Source: AC-56 sp963702195 (GTDB lineage Bacteria > Actinomycetota > Thermoleophilia > Solirubrobacterales > 70-9). Taken from it: DNA of 64,000 bases. The stretch lies in NCBI GenBank assembly GCA_963702195.1, contig OY969725.1:1736001-1800000 (forward strand), written 5' to 3'. Below the pieces are notes generated by a model. It was not told the origin of the DNA. It searched no databases and saw only the letters and a program-made list of their open reading frames with translations. Positions 7,893 through 15,590 of the stretch are shown here, in pieces. The translations under genes were made by a program, and so were the position numbers. Position 1 is the stretch's first letter. Each line of letters opens with the position of its first letter.

Positions 7893-7909
7893 AGGCGGCG
7901 AAGCCGCCG
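7893..7909 (+). terminator. GC hairpin after lipoprotein gene
   Basis: A compact hairpin (GGCGGC, loop GAA, GCCGCC) begins right after the TGA at 7891. No T-run follows, as is usual for very GC-rich actinobacterial terminators. Confidence 0.45.
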
Positions 7910-8114
7910 CCTGGGTACAGCGGTTTGACCTCCAACCCCGCGGGGCTCAATCGCGGGATGGGTGACCTCCGATCGACTCCGCGGGCACCGGCATCCAGCG
8001 CTCAAACGGTCGCTGGGTCAAGTATCCACAGATTCTGCGGTAATCGGACTTCGGTACGTCGAGGGGATGGTCATCGCGACGTGCGACGTCCGTCAAGTTC
8101 TCAATCCATGCCAC

Positions 8115-8202
8115 CGAGTGCTCTCACTCGTGCGATCTAGTGCTCTCAGGCCAATGCGATCCACGCAGCCAATGGGGTGCGATCCGGCAACCCAGTCGGC
8201 TC
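8115..8202. repeat. Intergenic repeat family B, copy 2
   Basis: Lies in a 530-bp gene-free interval (7892-8422). Read on the minus strand it contains GAGAGC-N5-ATCGCAC-N4-GAGAGC (8117-8147), the same spaced motif as at 5234-5287 but inverted. The adjacent 8157-8202 is a direct near-copy of 5174-5221. The remainder of the interval, 7910-8114 and 8203-8287, shows nothing else I can name. Confidence 0.5.
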
Positions 8203-8287
8203 TCAACCGGCCCAAATTGCGGCCAAGGGGACATAACGGCGGTTAGCACGCATTAATCGGGCGCGGAGCCACCCAAGCACACTGAAC

Positions 8288-8375
8288 AACGACATCCCGT
8301 GGAACAGGAAACGACACCGAGATGGAACCCGCAAACGACACGAAATGGAACACCGCAACGACACCGAGGTGGAAC
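8288..8375. repeat. Terminal repeat array R1 of the recombinase-like element (four units)
   Basis: Four tandem units of the form AACGACACCGAGATGGAACN start at 8288, 8310, 8334 and 8357 (spacing 22, 24, 23). Each has an invariant AACGACA box and a GGAAC box separated by 6-7 variable bases. The array begins 48 nt beyond the stop codon of the recombinase-like gene at 8423. The same AACGACAC...GGAAC unit recurs at 33134-33181, and its inverted form, TGTCGTT, at 27517, 33088-33131 and 36400. Confidence 0.75.
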
Positions 8376-8422
8376 AACGTCGGACCCCGCGCTCGACGCG
8401 GGTCAATGAATAGCGGGAGCGC

Positions 8423-9244
8423 TTAGGGGTCCCTGAGCGCGTACTTGACGCGCTCGTCGACTGCCTTCAGGTAATTCTTGGCGAACTCGCCGAGTGGCGG
8501 CGGAGGATCGTCGAGCGGCAGCGTGTCTGCGGCAGCTGCCCGCTTGTAGCGATAGAGCTCCTCCACGGTCATTCCAAAGTTGTCGGCCAGCCTCCGGTCG
8601 AGCTCTGCCCCGAAGCGACGGAGGCCTTGAAGCGCCAGTTGATCGTCGACACCGGCCACCGCGGCGATCTCGCGGAGCATCGCCCGCGCCCCATCGGGGT
8701 TCAGCGCTCGTCCGTCGGCAAACCGCAACAGGCGCCGCCGCGGTCCATCCTCGAACCGCAGCAGAATCTCGAACAAGCCGTCGCTGACTCCATGCACGTG
8801 AACCCGTCCGGTCCTCATGCTTCGGATCACGACCTGGCCCATTGGTGCCGAGCTGTGCCAGCGGAGGTCCCGGCCCTCGAGTTGACATAACTGCAGCACC
8901 GACGGGGACGTCACAACGAGGAGCTCCTCCAGCGCCCAATGCATGGGGCTCAACCGCCACGCGGCGACGGAGAGCTCCCAAACCTGTTGGCGTGACGGTA
9001 TGCGCGGGCGCACTCGCTGGCTCCGCCGTGCGGCCTGGTGCCCGGGAAGGTCTCGCTCGGGAACACCTTCGACCAGCCCTCGGCCCTTGACGGCGACCGC
9101 AGCTATCCGTGCGGCCTCCCTCCCCCACTTGCTGGTCGCAAACGCCAGGAACTCCTCGAACTCCTCAGGCGTCGCCCGATCCGCAGACCGACCGCGGTCT
9201 TCGCGCCAAGCGCGAAACCGTCTCAGCGCGCGCGTAGATCTCAC
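8423..9244 (-). CDS. Degenerate tyrosine-recombinase-like protein (full-length copy)
   Basis: 273 residues from GTG 9244. The N-terminal third (1-70) resembles an integrase core-binding domain (RALRRFRAWREDRG...EEFEEFLAFATSKWG). The C-terminal part follows the tyrosine-recombinase plan: a helix ending SVLQLCQLEGRDLRW (116-129), beta strands, GRALNPDGARAMLREIA, then LALQGLRRFGAELDRRLA (203-220) and ELYRYKRA (229-236). Catalytic residues are poor: the first Arg is absent (SPSVLQL replaces 'GLRisEL') and the H of HxxR is Gln206, while R209 and Tyr231/233 remain. Fold is inferred; the protein may be inactive or act differently. Two truncated relatives sharing CQLEGRDLRW occur at 27.5-27.9 and 36.4-36.6 kb, each beside related repeats. 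No other phage genes are nearby. Confidence 0.65.
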   Translation of the reverse strand: MRSTRALRRFRAWREDRGRSADRATPEEFEEFLAFATSKWGREAARIAAVAVKGRGLVEGVPERDLPGHQAARRSQRVRPRIPSRQQVWELSVAAWRLSPMHWALEELLVVTSPSVLQLCQLEGRDLRWHSSAPMGQVVIRSMRTGRVHVHGVSDGLFEILLRFEDGPRRRLLRFADGRALNPDGARAMLREIAAVAGVDDQLALQGLRRFGAELDRRLADNFGMTVEELYRYKRAAAADTLPLDDPPPPLGEFAKNYLKAVDERVKYALRDP

Positions 9245-9318
9245 GCGTCCTCGGGCTATAGCGCCAAAGCCAGCCTGCGTCCTCGCTATTTCTGTTTCTC
9301 GCGCAAAGGAGGCGCGGA

Positions 9319-10129
9319 ATGGGGCTGTGTGCCTATCTTGATCGGATGCAAGATCAGGATCGCGGCGAGCAGGCTGGCCAAGCCATTGCCCGTATCGGGG
9401 GCGCTGCGGCCGGAGGCTTCCTAGCGCTGATCATCGGGCCGGAGGCCGCTGCGGCCGCTGGGCAGGCGTTGATGGAGGCCACGGACGTCGTCGTCCCGTT
9501 CCTCACCGATCGCGCTAGGCGAAGGTTAGGAGTGCTCGCCGACCAGGCTCGGGCCGAGACTGATCGGCGCCACGAGGAGGGAGCGCACTTCCGTGGCGAC
9601 GGGCTGCTCGATGATGAGGAACTCGGGCAGGACCTTCTCGAAGGCGTCCTTCGGGGAGCGATTGAGGCGGAGCGAACGCAGAAGGCGGCGGCGATCGCCA
9701 ACGTTCGCCGTCACAATCTCGTTCGACGAGAGCCTCTCGGGTGCAGATGGGCTCAGGTACATCCGCTTGATCCGGGAGGCGTCCTGGCGGCAGTTATGCG
9801 CCCTCGCCTACTTCGACGACGACTCACTCACCGAGGAGCGGGAGCTCCACGCGGCAAGCGGGTCCGAGGGGGATGCGCAGATCAAGCCAATCCTCGAGGC
9901 TAAATTGTCCGAGATGGCGCGATCCCTCGAGTTGATCGGACTCAGAGATCCGAAGACCGGCGCTGTTAATAACCCATCGGACACCTTGAATGGTGGCGCG
10001 ATCACGGCAGCCAGCGTTGGGACGGTTGCACCAACTGGGATCGGCCTAACCCTGCTCAGAATCGCGCGACTCTCAGACCTCGTCACGAGCGATGATCTCC
10101 GAGAGCTTCGCGGCGATCTCGGCATGTAA
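9319..10129 (+). pseudogene. Frameshifted DUF4393-like gene
   Basis: AAAGGAGG at 9305-9312 precedes ATG 9319. Frame 1 gives a small-residue helix (AGQAIARIGGAAAGGFLALI) and a long helical stretch ending AAAIANV near 9703. Then the plausible frame shifts to TISFDESLSGADGLRYIRLI, REASWRQLCALAYFDDDSLT and on to a stop at 10129. The passage 'IANV..SFDeSlS..dg.ryiRL..e.swRQLC.La' resembles the membrane-proximal proteins grouped near DUF4393; this is a tentative match. Two well-formed halves in different frames around 9700-9720 indicate a disrupted gene of about 260 codons. A sequencing error is the alternative. It is divergent from the recombinase-like gene. Confidence 0.6.
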
Positions 10130-10364
10130 CGCCTGGCACGAGGAGATCGTTCGATCGTTGTGCGGTCAGCGCTCCTGTGTGCGCCCCAGCTGTGGTGGGC
10201 CGCGGGCTGTTCGCAAACGACCGTTTGTGAGATCGCCGCGAGCACGCTGGTACGACGGCGATGGTCCCACCGGTGAGCACCCAAAAACCGCGGATAGTCG
10301 CATCACGCAGCCAGGCGAAGAGCTCGCGGTTTGACACATCGGGCGAAGTGATGCGATCGGTCAT
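10083..10364 (-). CDS. Truncated membrane-associated protein, third gene of COG4280 operon
   Basis: 93 codons from ATG 10364, with AGGAGA upstream. The start overlaps the stop of the preceding gene (TGATGA). The first ~39 residues look natural, with an amphipathic lead and a hydrophobic segment (RGFWVLTGGTIAVVP), but residues 40-93 are a low-complexity, Arg/Ser-rich tail with no fold character. That tail also overlaps the end of the frameshifted gene on the other strand. It is most likely a 3'-truncated gene whose frame now reads into foreign sequence. I do not recognise it. Confidence 0.45.
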   Translation of the reverse strand: MTDRITSPDVSNRELFAWLRDATIRGFWVLTGGTIAVVPACSRRSHKRSFANSPRPTTAGAHTGALTAQRSNDLLVPGVTCRDRREALGDHRS

Positions 10365-10561
10365 CACGTTCTCCTGGCAGCGAGCCACACCGACAGGCCG
10401 AGCAGGAACACGACTGCGGCCGGCATCACGAACCATGCCGAGGTCACATCGGCGAGCAAGGCCGTGAGTCCAAGGGCAGCGATGACTCCGACCGCCATTC
10501 GCCAGTCATCACCGACGACGAACTCCCAGATCCCGGTCGCCGCCGCACGTAGCAGCCTCAC
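10364..10561 (-). CDS. Small two-helix membrane protein
   Basis: 65 residues from GTG 10561, overlapping the end of the upstream COG4280-type gene by 4 nt (GTGA) and followed with 1-nt overlap by another small gene, so it is translationally coupled. Two hydrophobic segments, MAVGVIAALGLTALLADV and WFVMPAAVVFLLGLSVWL, are separated by a short turn with T-S-A. The N-terminus is amphipathic (LLRAAATGIWEFVVGDDW). Function is unknown; the tight coupling suggests it works with the COG4280 membrane protein. Confidence 0.7.
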   Translation of the reverse strand: MRLLRAAATGIWEFVVGDDWRMAVGVIAALGLTALLADVTSAWFVMPAAVVFLLGLSVWLAARRT

Positions 10562-11331
10562 GGTGCCACCGCGGCCTCAGCGGACCGAGACCGGCCTTCG
10601 ATCGGTGGCCACAGGCGGCGAGCCACTGCCGTCAGACCGAGCGAGACCATGAGGACGAAGGGGACGATCGCAAGCAGCGAGGCATCGCCGCTCGGCCACG
10701 TAGCGCCGGCTCCCTCGGCGCCCCAGAAGGCGCCGAACGACGTGAGCATCACACCAACGGCGAACTTCATCGCGTTCTCAGGTGCACGGGCCAGGGGGCG
10801 GTGAAGGAGCAAGCCGGAAACGATCACGGTTGAGGCCGCGAGAGCTGCTGCCGCCGCCGCGAGTCCAACCCGGTTCTGATTGGCGCCGAAGGTGAGGACG
10901 ATGAACACGACCTCGAGTCCCTCTAGCAGGACCCCTTTCATCGCGATCACGAACGAGTAGGCATCCAATCCGCCGGCCAGTACCCCGGCGGCCGCCGCGG
11001 CTGATCTCTCCTCGGCGAACTCGTCGGACTCGTCTCTGGTTGCTTTCAGCCCGGCGGCACGCAAGATCGCCTTTCGCAGCCACTGCAGCCCGAAGATGAG
11101 AAGCAACCCACCGACGATCACGCGAAGTGTGCTCAGGGGTAGTCCGGTGAGTGCGGGGCCGAGCACGGCCGTCACCGCGGCCAGGGCCAAAGCGGCAGCG
11201 CCAGTGCCAGCGAGGGCCGACGGCCAGCTGCGGGTCGACCCCACAGCCAGCACGATCGTCAGGGCCTCGATGCACTCAACGAGGGATGCAAAGAAGACCG
11301 AGAGCGCCAGTCCGAGTTCCTGGCCGCTCAC
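10558..11331 (-). CDS. COG4280-type multi-spanning membrane protein
   Basis: 257 residues with about seven hydrophobic segments. The opening ALSVFFASLVECIEALTIVL contains an acidic helix motif (E-x2-E-A-L-T) that recurs in the second half as KGVLLEGLEVVFIVLTFG. This internal duplication with E-x2-E is the hallmark of FTR1/COG4280-like transporters, where the glutamates bind metal ions. A metal or ion transport role is therefore reasonable but unproven. It heads a three-gene minus-strand operon with two small membrane genes. Confidence 0.7.
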   Translation of the reverse strand: MSGQELGLALSVFFASLVECIEALTIVLAVGSTRSWPSALAGTGAAALALAAVTAVLGPALTGLPLSTLRVIVGGLLLIFGLQWLRKAILRAAGLKATRDESDEFAEERSAAAAAGVLAGGLDAYSFVIAMKGVLLEGLEVVFIVLTFGANQNRVGLAAAAAALAASTVIVSGLLLHRPLARAPENAMKFAVGVMLTSFGAFWGAEGAGATWPSGDASLLAIVPFVLMVSLGLTAVARRLWPPIEGRSRSAEAAVAP

Positions 11332-11416
11332 TGCATCTCCCGAGGTGAGCAGCTGACCTGCGTAGTAGGGGCGGTGGCCTGAGCCTTGATGCCGCCCCCA
11401 TGTGGCGTCGTCACTG

Positions 11417-12997
11417 TCAAGGTCGGCAGAGCGCGTCGCGGTCGAGGAGCCTGTTCAGTGAGAGGTTGATGTCGACGCGCGTCACACCCGGGCGTTGGAG
11501 CAGCACGCGCGTCCAGCCGTGTTGCGTCGGCTCGACGCACCCGCCACCGGATTCGAACGACCAGTACGGGGTGTAGTGGACGCGCACGTGCGTCGGGCCC
11601 GACGCCTTGGCCACCAGGTCAAAGTAGTCGGGGCCCATCGCCTCGATTCGTGCCGCGCCGCTAGCCAAGAGTCTCGGGTGCCGCACGGCGTAGACCCTCC
11701 AGTCTGCACTGCGAAAGACTGGGCGCAGATAAGGCAGGCCGCGCTCGATGAGGTTTCTCTCCTGAACGGCGGCGCTGTCGACTGCGGAGTTCGACAACGC
11801 GACGTAGCGGACCCCGAGGCCGTCGAGCCACCGGCGATAGCTCGCGGCGCTCAGCCGGGTCGAGTAGAAGGGAGTTGCGTATGCAGTGTCGAGCTGCCTC
11901 TCCCACCCACGGGCCAGCGGATAGCGAGGCGCCACGTACGTCGCCTCCCAGTGGTGAACGAGGGGCACCACCTCGAGCCGTCCCGGCGGATGGTCGTGCC
12001 GCTTCAAGAAGCCGAGAAGAGGCGTGAAATAGGCGCGGCTGGCTGTCGGGTCATTCCATGAGTGCGCGACGTCGAGGATCGGGCGCGCCCACTGCCACCA
12101 CATGAACGGCATCATCACGGCGACGAGCGCAATCGTCTTTCTCTGCCAGGAAAGGGCGGCCGCGCCGATGACACACGCGAGGACGGGACCGCCGAATAGC
12201 GACCCCAGGCGGGTGACGTTCTCGCCCATTGGTGTCTGGAAGAGGAACAGAACCAGAGCGCCGGCGGCATAGAGGCCGACGCCAATCGCCAACAAGCGCA
12301 CCCGCCGGCCGACGACGGCAACGGCAACCACGCTGAGCCCGATCACCACCGACAGGCTCCCGAGGGTGAATGGCTCGGTACCGCCTTGCGGGAAGAGGAG
12401 TTCGAGTACGGCGAGCGGGATCCCCGCCCCGAGCAGCAGCGCCAGACCGCGATCTCGCCCTCCGGTGAGAAGCCAGGACCCCCCGGCCAGCATGACGAAG
12501 GATCCGGCAACCGGGCTGGTGAGCGAGGCGGCGGCGGCCAAGGGCCCGGCGCCAAGCGGTCGGTCATAGAGCGCCACCGCAAATGCCGCAAGCCCGATCG
12601 AGACGCCGAGAGCGAACGTCAAGCGGCCACTCATCAGCATCGTCACGACCGCGGCCGAGAACCACCACGCTCCCAGCCACCCGCCCGGCCCGCAGTGGCG
12701 CTCGGCTACTCGGGCGAAGAGCCACGCCGACGCCACGGCGGCCAGGGCGCCGAGCAGCCGCGGACCGAAGAGCGCCCCGAGCGGAGGGAACAAAACGCTG
12801 TAGTCGAGGGTGCTGATGCCCGCGTACCACTGGTTGTCCCACAGCGTCAATCCCGCGTGATCGAAGAGGCGAGCCCGGTAGAGCGCATCGGCCAGGTCGG
12901 CGCTGGGCGGGTTGACGATCAGCCAGGCGCCAACGAGAGGCAGAGCAACGATCCAGGGCGTCGCCGCGATGTAGCGAGGGGTGCGAGGGAGGGTCAC
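11417..12997 (-). CDS. Multi-spanning membrane protein, GT-C glycosyltransferase-like
   Basis: 526 residues. The N-terminal ~320 contain about 10-11 hydrophobic helices, with an acidic first loop (DHAGLTLWDNQWYAGISTLD) after helix 1. The C-terminal ~190 are soluble (GFLKRHDHPPGRLEVVPLVH..., WRVYAVRHPRLL..., THVRVHYTPYWSFESGGG). This layout, with many helices, an extracytoplasmic loop with acidic residues and an external C-terminal domain, is that of GT-C polyprenyl-phosphate-dependent glycosyltransferases. No diagnostic DxD or EDxxFR motif is certain, so the function is inferred. It starts at GTG 12997. UppP is encoded about 120 bp upstream on the same strand, and both would touch lipid-carrier chemistry. 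Confidence 0.6.
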   Translation of the reverse strand: MTLPRTPRYIAATPWIVALPLVGAWLIVNPPSADLADALYRARLFDHAGLTLWDNQWYAGISTLDYSVLFPPLGALFGPRLLGALAAVASAWLFARVAERHCGPGGWLGAWWFSAAVVTMLMSGRLTFALGVSIGLAAFAVALYDRPLGAGPLAAAASLTSPVAGSFVMLAGGSWLLTGGRDRGLALLLGAGIPLAVLELLFPQGGTEPFTLGSLSVVIGLSVVAVAVVGRRVRLLAIGVGLYAAGALVLFLFQTPMGENVTRLGSLFGGPVLACVIGAAALSWQRKTIALVAVMMPFMWWQWARPILDVAHSWNDPTASRAYFTPLLGFLKRHDHPPGRLEVVPLVHHWEATYVAPRYPLARGWERQLDTAYATPFYSTRLSAASYRRWLDGLGVRYVALSNSAVDSAAVQERNLIERGLPYLRPVFRSADWRVYAVRHPRLLASGAARIEAMGPDYFDLVAKASGPTHVRVHYTPYWSFESGGGCVEPTQHGWTRVLLQRPGVTRVDINLSLNRLLDRDALCRP

Positions 12998-13120
12998 TCG
13001 GGGGTCCGCGGCAACACCATGGGGATCACATTGTCGGTGGTACGCCCCTCGGACCCACCCGGCGCCGCTTCACTTGGCCCCCCGCAGCCGGTCGAGACAG
13101 TCCGCCCACGGTGCAGCGCC

Positions 13121-14137
13121 TCAGAAGGCCGCGAAGCGGATGAAGCTGACGGCTCCGGCCACGAGGCAGTAGAGCGCGAACGGCAACAGGGTGCGGGTCT
13201 CGAAGTACTTGACCAGGTAGCGCACCGAGAAATAGGCGGCGACGCCGCAGACGAGCATGCCGACGATCACCTGGCCGTGGATGTGATCGCCGGCCTTGCC
13301 GAACAGGGTCGGCATCTTCAAGACGCCCGCCGCTAGGATCACCGGCGTCGCCAGCAGGAAGGCGAACCGGGCGGCGTCCTCATAGCCCAGCCCGCGCCAC
13401 AGCCCGCCGACCATGGTGATCCCGGAGCGGCTGATGCCGGCGAACAGGGCGAAGATCTGCAGGATCCCGATGCGCAACCCGTCGGTGTAGGGCAGACCGG
13501 AGATGCGGGCGTCGGAGGCGAACGCGTCGGCGACGTCAGACGCCGAGCGCGCGCCGCTCGCGGTGAACTCCGGCCCGAAGCCCTGGCTCTCCTCGGTCCC
13601 AAGCGCCGCCCCCTCGGCCGCCCGGCGCCTGCGGGCGGCCCGTTCCGCGGCCCGCTGCCGGCGGGCGAAGCGGTCGCCCACCAGCAGGATGAGGCCGTTT
13701 AAGAACAGGAATGCGCTCGCCGCGACCGGCTTCGCCAGGGCGGTGCGGAAGACGTGCTCCAGGGCGAGGCCGGTGATGCCGACCGGAATCGTCGTGATCA
13801 CGATCAGCCATGCGAGGCGCTCGTCCTGGTCGGTGGCGGTGAGGTGGCGCTCGGAGATGCTCCTCTTGGCGCTGCGAAAGAAGCCGGTGACGATGCGGAT
13901 CCAGTCGGCACGGAAGAACCACAGCAGCGCCAGCGCCGTGGCGACGTGGAGCGCCACCAGGAAGGCGAGGTAGAACGAGGACTCGCTGTGCGGCTCCGAG
14001 GACTGGGTGACGAGCGTCTGCCAGCTGCCGCCGATCCAGGCGGGGACGAGCACCGAGTGGCCGAGGCTCGATACCGGGAACAGCTCGGTCACGCCCTGGA
14101 TCAGGGCGATGACGATTGCCTGGAGGTAGGAGAGCAT
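13121..14137 (-). CDS. uppP: Undecaprenyl-diphosphatase
   Basis: 338 residues. The two BacA/UppP signatures are intact: GVTELFPVSSLGHSVL near the N-terminus (the E-x3-PVSS-x-GH loop) and FALFAGISRSGITMVGG in the second half (GISRSG), together forming the catalytic site that recycles undecaprenyl diphosphate to the monophosphate carrier. Eight or so membrane helices are evident. A long basic insert (ARRQRAAERAARRRRAAEGA and on, about 165-215) in the middle loop is longer than in typical 270-residue UppP; it is the odd feature. ATG 14137 is chosen. It is divergent from the COG4705 gene across an intergenic region that holds a TTCAGG-type direct repeat. Confidence 0.93.
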   Translation of the reverse strand: MLSYLQAIVIALIQGVTELFPVSSLGHSVLVPAWIGGSWQTLVTQSSEPHSESSFYLAFLVALHVATALALLWFFRADWIRIVTGFFRSAKRSISERHLTATDQDERLAWLIVITTIPVGITGLALEHVFRTALAKPVAASAFLFLNGLILLVGDRFARRQRAAERAARRRRAAEGAALGTEESQGFGPEFTASGARSASDVADAFASDARISGLPYTDGLRIGILQIFALFAGISRSGITMVGGLWRGLGYEDAARFAFLLATPVILAAGVLKMPTLFGKAGDHIHGQVIVGMLVCGVAAYFSVRYLVKYFETRTLLPFALYCLVAGAVSFIRFAAF

Positions 14138-14208
14138 TCGGTGATCAGGGCGAGGGGCAGCCACTCTAGAGGGCCATTCGGGCCCCTTGAGCCAGCCTTG
14201 AAAGTGCA

Positions 14209-14225
14209 GTCAGGAGATTTCCAGG
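14209..14225 (+). promoter_or_regulatory. Direct-repeat operator, copy 1 (GTCAGG-N5-TCCAGG)
   Basis: Half-sites start at 14209 and 14220, 11 bp apart, the spacing expected for an OmpR-type regulator dimer. A -10-like TACCTT (14236-14241) follows, and the start codon of the COG4705 gene lies 24 nt after the second half-site. Geometry matches the copies at 17599 and 19599. Confidence 0.5.
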
Positions 14226-14249
14226 CCCTCTTCCCTACCTTGCCGCGCC

Positions 14250-15500
14250 ATGACAACGATCACTGAAATACCCACGACCTCCGCATCGCCAGCCGAGACG
14301 GCTAAGTCCATCGGCCGGCAGATGCTGAACAAGGTCCCGGAGATCACCCTCTACTTCTGGATCATCAAGGTGCTCTGCACGACCGTCGGCGAGACGGCCG
14401 CGGACTACCTGAACACCAACCTGGGCCTCGGCCTGAGCGGGACGAGCTACATCATGTCCGGCGTCCTCATCGTGGCCCTGATCTTCCAATTCGCCACCAG
14501 GCGGTACAGACCGGGGATCTACTGGCTCGCCGTGGTCCTGATCAGCGTGGTCGGCACGTTGATCAGCGACAACCTGGTCGACGGTTACGGAATCCCGCTC
14601 CAGACGACGACGATCGCCTTCGGCATCGCCCTGGCGGTCGTGTTCGCAGCGTGGTACCTGAGTGAGCGAACTCTGTCGATCCACACGATCGTCACGACCC
14701 GCCGAGAGGCGTTCTACTGGGCGGCGGTCCTGTTCACCTTCGCCTTGGGCACCTCAGCCGGAGACCTGATCTCCGAGCAAGCCCAGCTCGGCTATCTGAA
14801 CGCGGTCTATCTGTTCGCCGGGGCGATTGCGGTGGTCGCGCTCGCGCACTTCCGCTTCCGCCTGAACGCGATCCTGTCGTTCTGGATCGCCTACATCCTC
14901 ACGCGGCCCCTCGGCGCCTCGATCGGCGACTACATGTCACAGAAGACGAAGCACGGGGGGCTCGGACTGGGCACCACCGTGACCAGCTTCATCTTCCTCG
15001 GCACGATCCTGGCGCTGGTTGTCTACCTCGCGGTCACCAAGGTCGATGTAATTCCCACCATGGGTCGCCGTGGCAAGGCCCAGGCGGCGTCCGGAGAGGA
15101 CCGGATCCTCGTGGTCACCAACAAGACCAAGGCGACGCCCGCGCTCCTCAACGCAATTCGCGAACGCGCCGCAGTCAGTCCGGCGAGCTTCTTCATGCTC
15201 GTGCCAAACCCGGACCACGTGGCGTTCGATCGGAACACCAGCGACCATCCGCAGGGCGACACCGTGCTCGCGCGAGCTCTACCCGTGCTCGAGGGACCGG
15301 CGGGGGGCGAGATCAACGGGCGGGTCGCGAACAGCCCGAACGCCTATGACGACATCGTCGAGGAGCTCGAGGGCTCGTCGTACAACGAGATCATCCTCGA
15401 GACGCCGCCCTCCCACGTGTCCCACTGGCTGCACGTGGACCTTCCGGAGCGCGTCAAGCATCTCGGGGTCCCGCTGAGGACCGTGCCGGCGACCAACTGA
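14250..15500 (+). CDS. COG4705-type membrane protein with C-terminal USP-like domain
   Basis: 416 residues. Residues 1-270 match the COG4705 'predicted membrane-anchored protein' pattern: NKVPEITLYFWIIKVLCTTV, GETAADYLNTN, and repeated T-x-G-x-x-x-x-D/E motifs in the helices (GTLISDNL, GTSAGDLISEQ, GASIGDYMSQ). About nine helices are visible. Residues 280-416 are soluble and begin ASGEDRILVVTNKTKATPAL, then AVSPASFFMLVPNP, ending SYNEIILETPPSHVSHWLHV. This is a UspA-like alpha/beta fold, so the protein looks like a fusion. COG4705 genes commonly adjoin two-component systems, as here. It is probably leaderless and controlled by the adjacent response regulator. The function of COG4705 is not established. 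Confidence 0.75.
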   Translation: MTTITEIPTTSASPAETAKSIGRQMLNKVPEITLYFWIIKVLCTTVGETAADYLNTNLGLGLSGTSYIMSGVLIVALIFQFATRRYRPGIYWLAVVLISVVGTLISDNLVDGYGIPLQTTTIAFGIALAVVFAAWYLSERTLSIHTIVTTRREAFYWAAVLFTFALGTSAGDLISEQAQLGYLNAVYLFAGAIAVVALAHFRFRLNAILSFWIAYILTRPLGASIGDYMSQKTKHGGLGLGTTVTSFIFLGTILALVVYLAVTKVDVIPTMGRRGKAQAASGEDRILVVTNKTKATPALLNAIRERAAVSPASFFMLVPNPDHVAFDRNTSDHPQGDTVLARALPVLEGPAGGEINGRVANSPNAYDDIVEELEGSSYNEIILETPPSHVSHWLHVDLPERVKHLGVPLRTVPATN

Positions 15501-15534
15501 GGTCGATGGGCGACCCCACGCGCGGGCGCGGGGT

Positions 15535-15588
15535 GAGCGGGCGAGTGTTTAGCGGGCTCTTATGGGACCTGCTGATACTCGCCCGCTC
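15535..15588. promoter_or_regulatory. 12-bp inverted repeat ending 2 nt before response-regulator start
   Basis: Arms GAGCGGGCGAGT (15535-15546) and ACTCGCCCGCTC (15577-15588) are perfectly complementary, with a 30-nt loop. The right arm abuts the ATG at 15591. It could be the terminator of the upstream gene, an attenuator covering the start of the regulator, or an autoregulatory site. The sequence alone does not choose among these. Confidence 0.55.
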
Positions 15589-15590
15589 GC

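Noticed and set aside
8288..8375. CRISPR array
   Set aside because: The regular 22-24 bp units look CRISPR-like at first, but the repeats are imperfect, the variable part is only 6-7 bp, there are just four units and no cas gene is in the window.
12386..13336. 316-codon open frame opposite the GT-C-like gene
   Set aside because: Extremely Arg/Gln/Glu-rich shadow frame with no domain signal.
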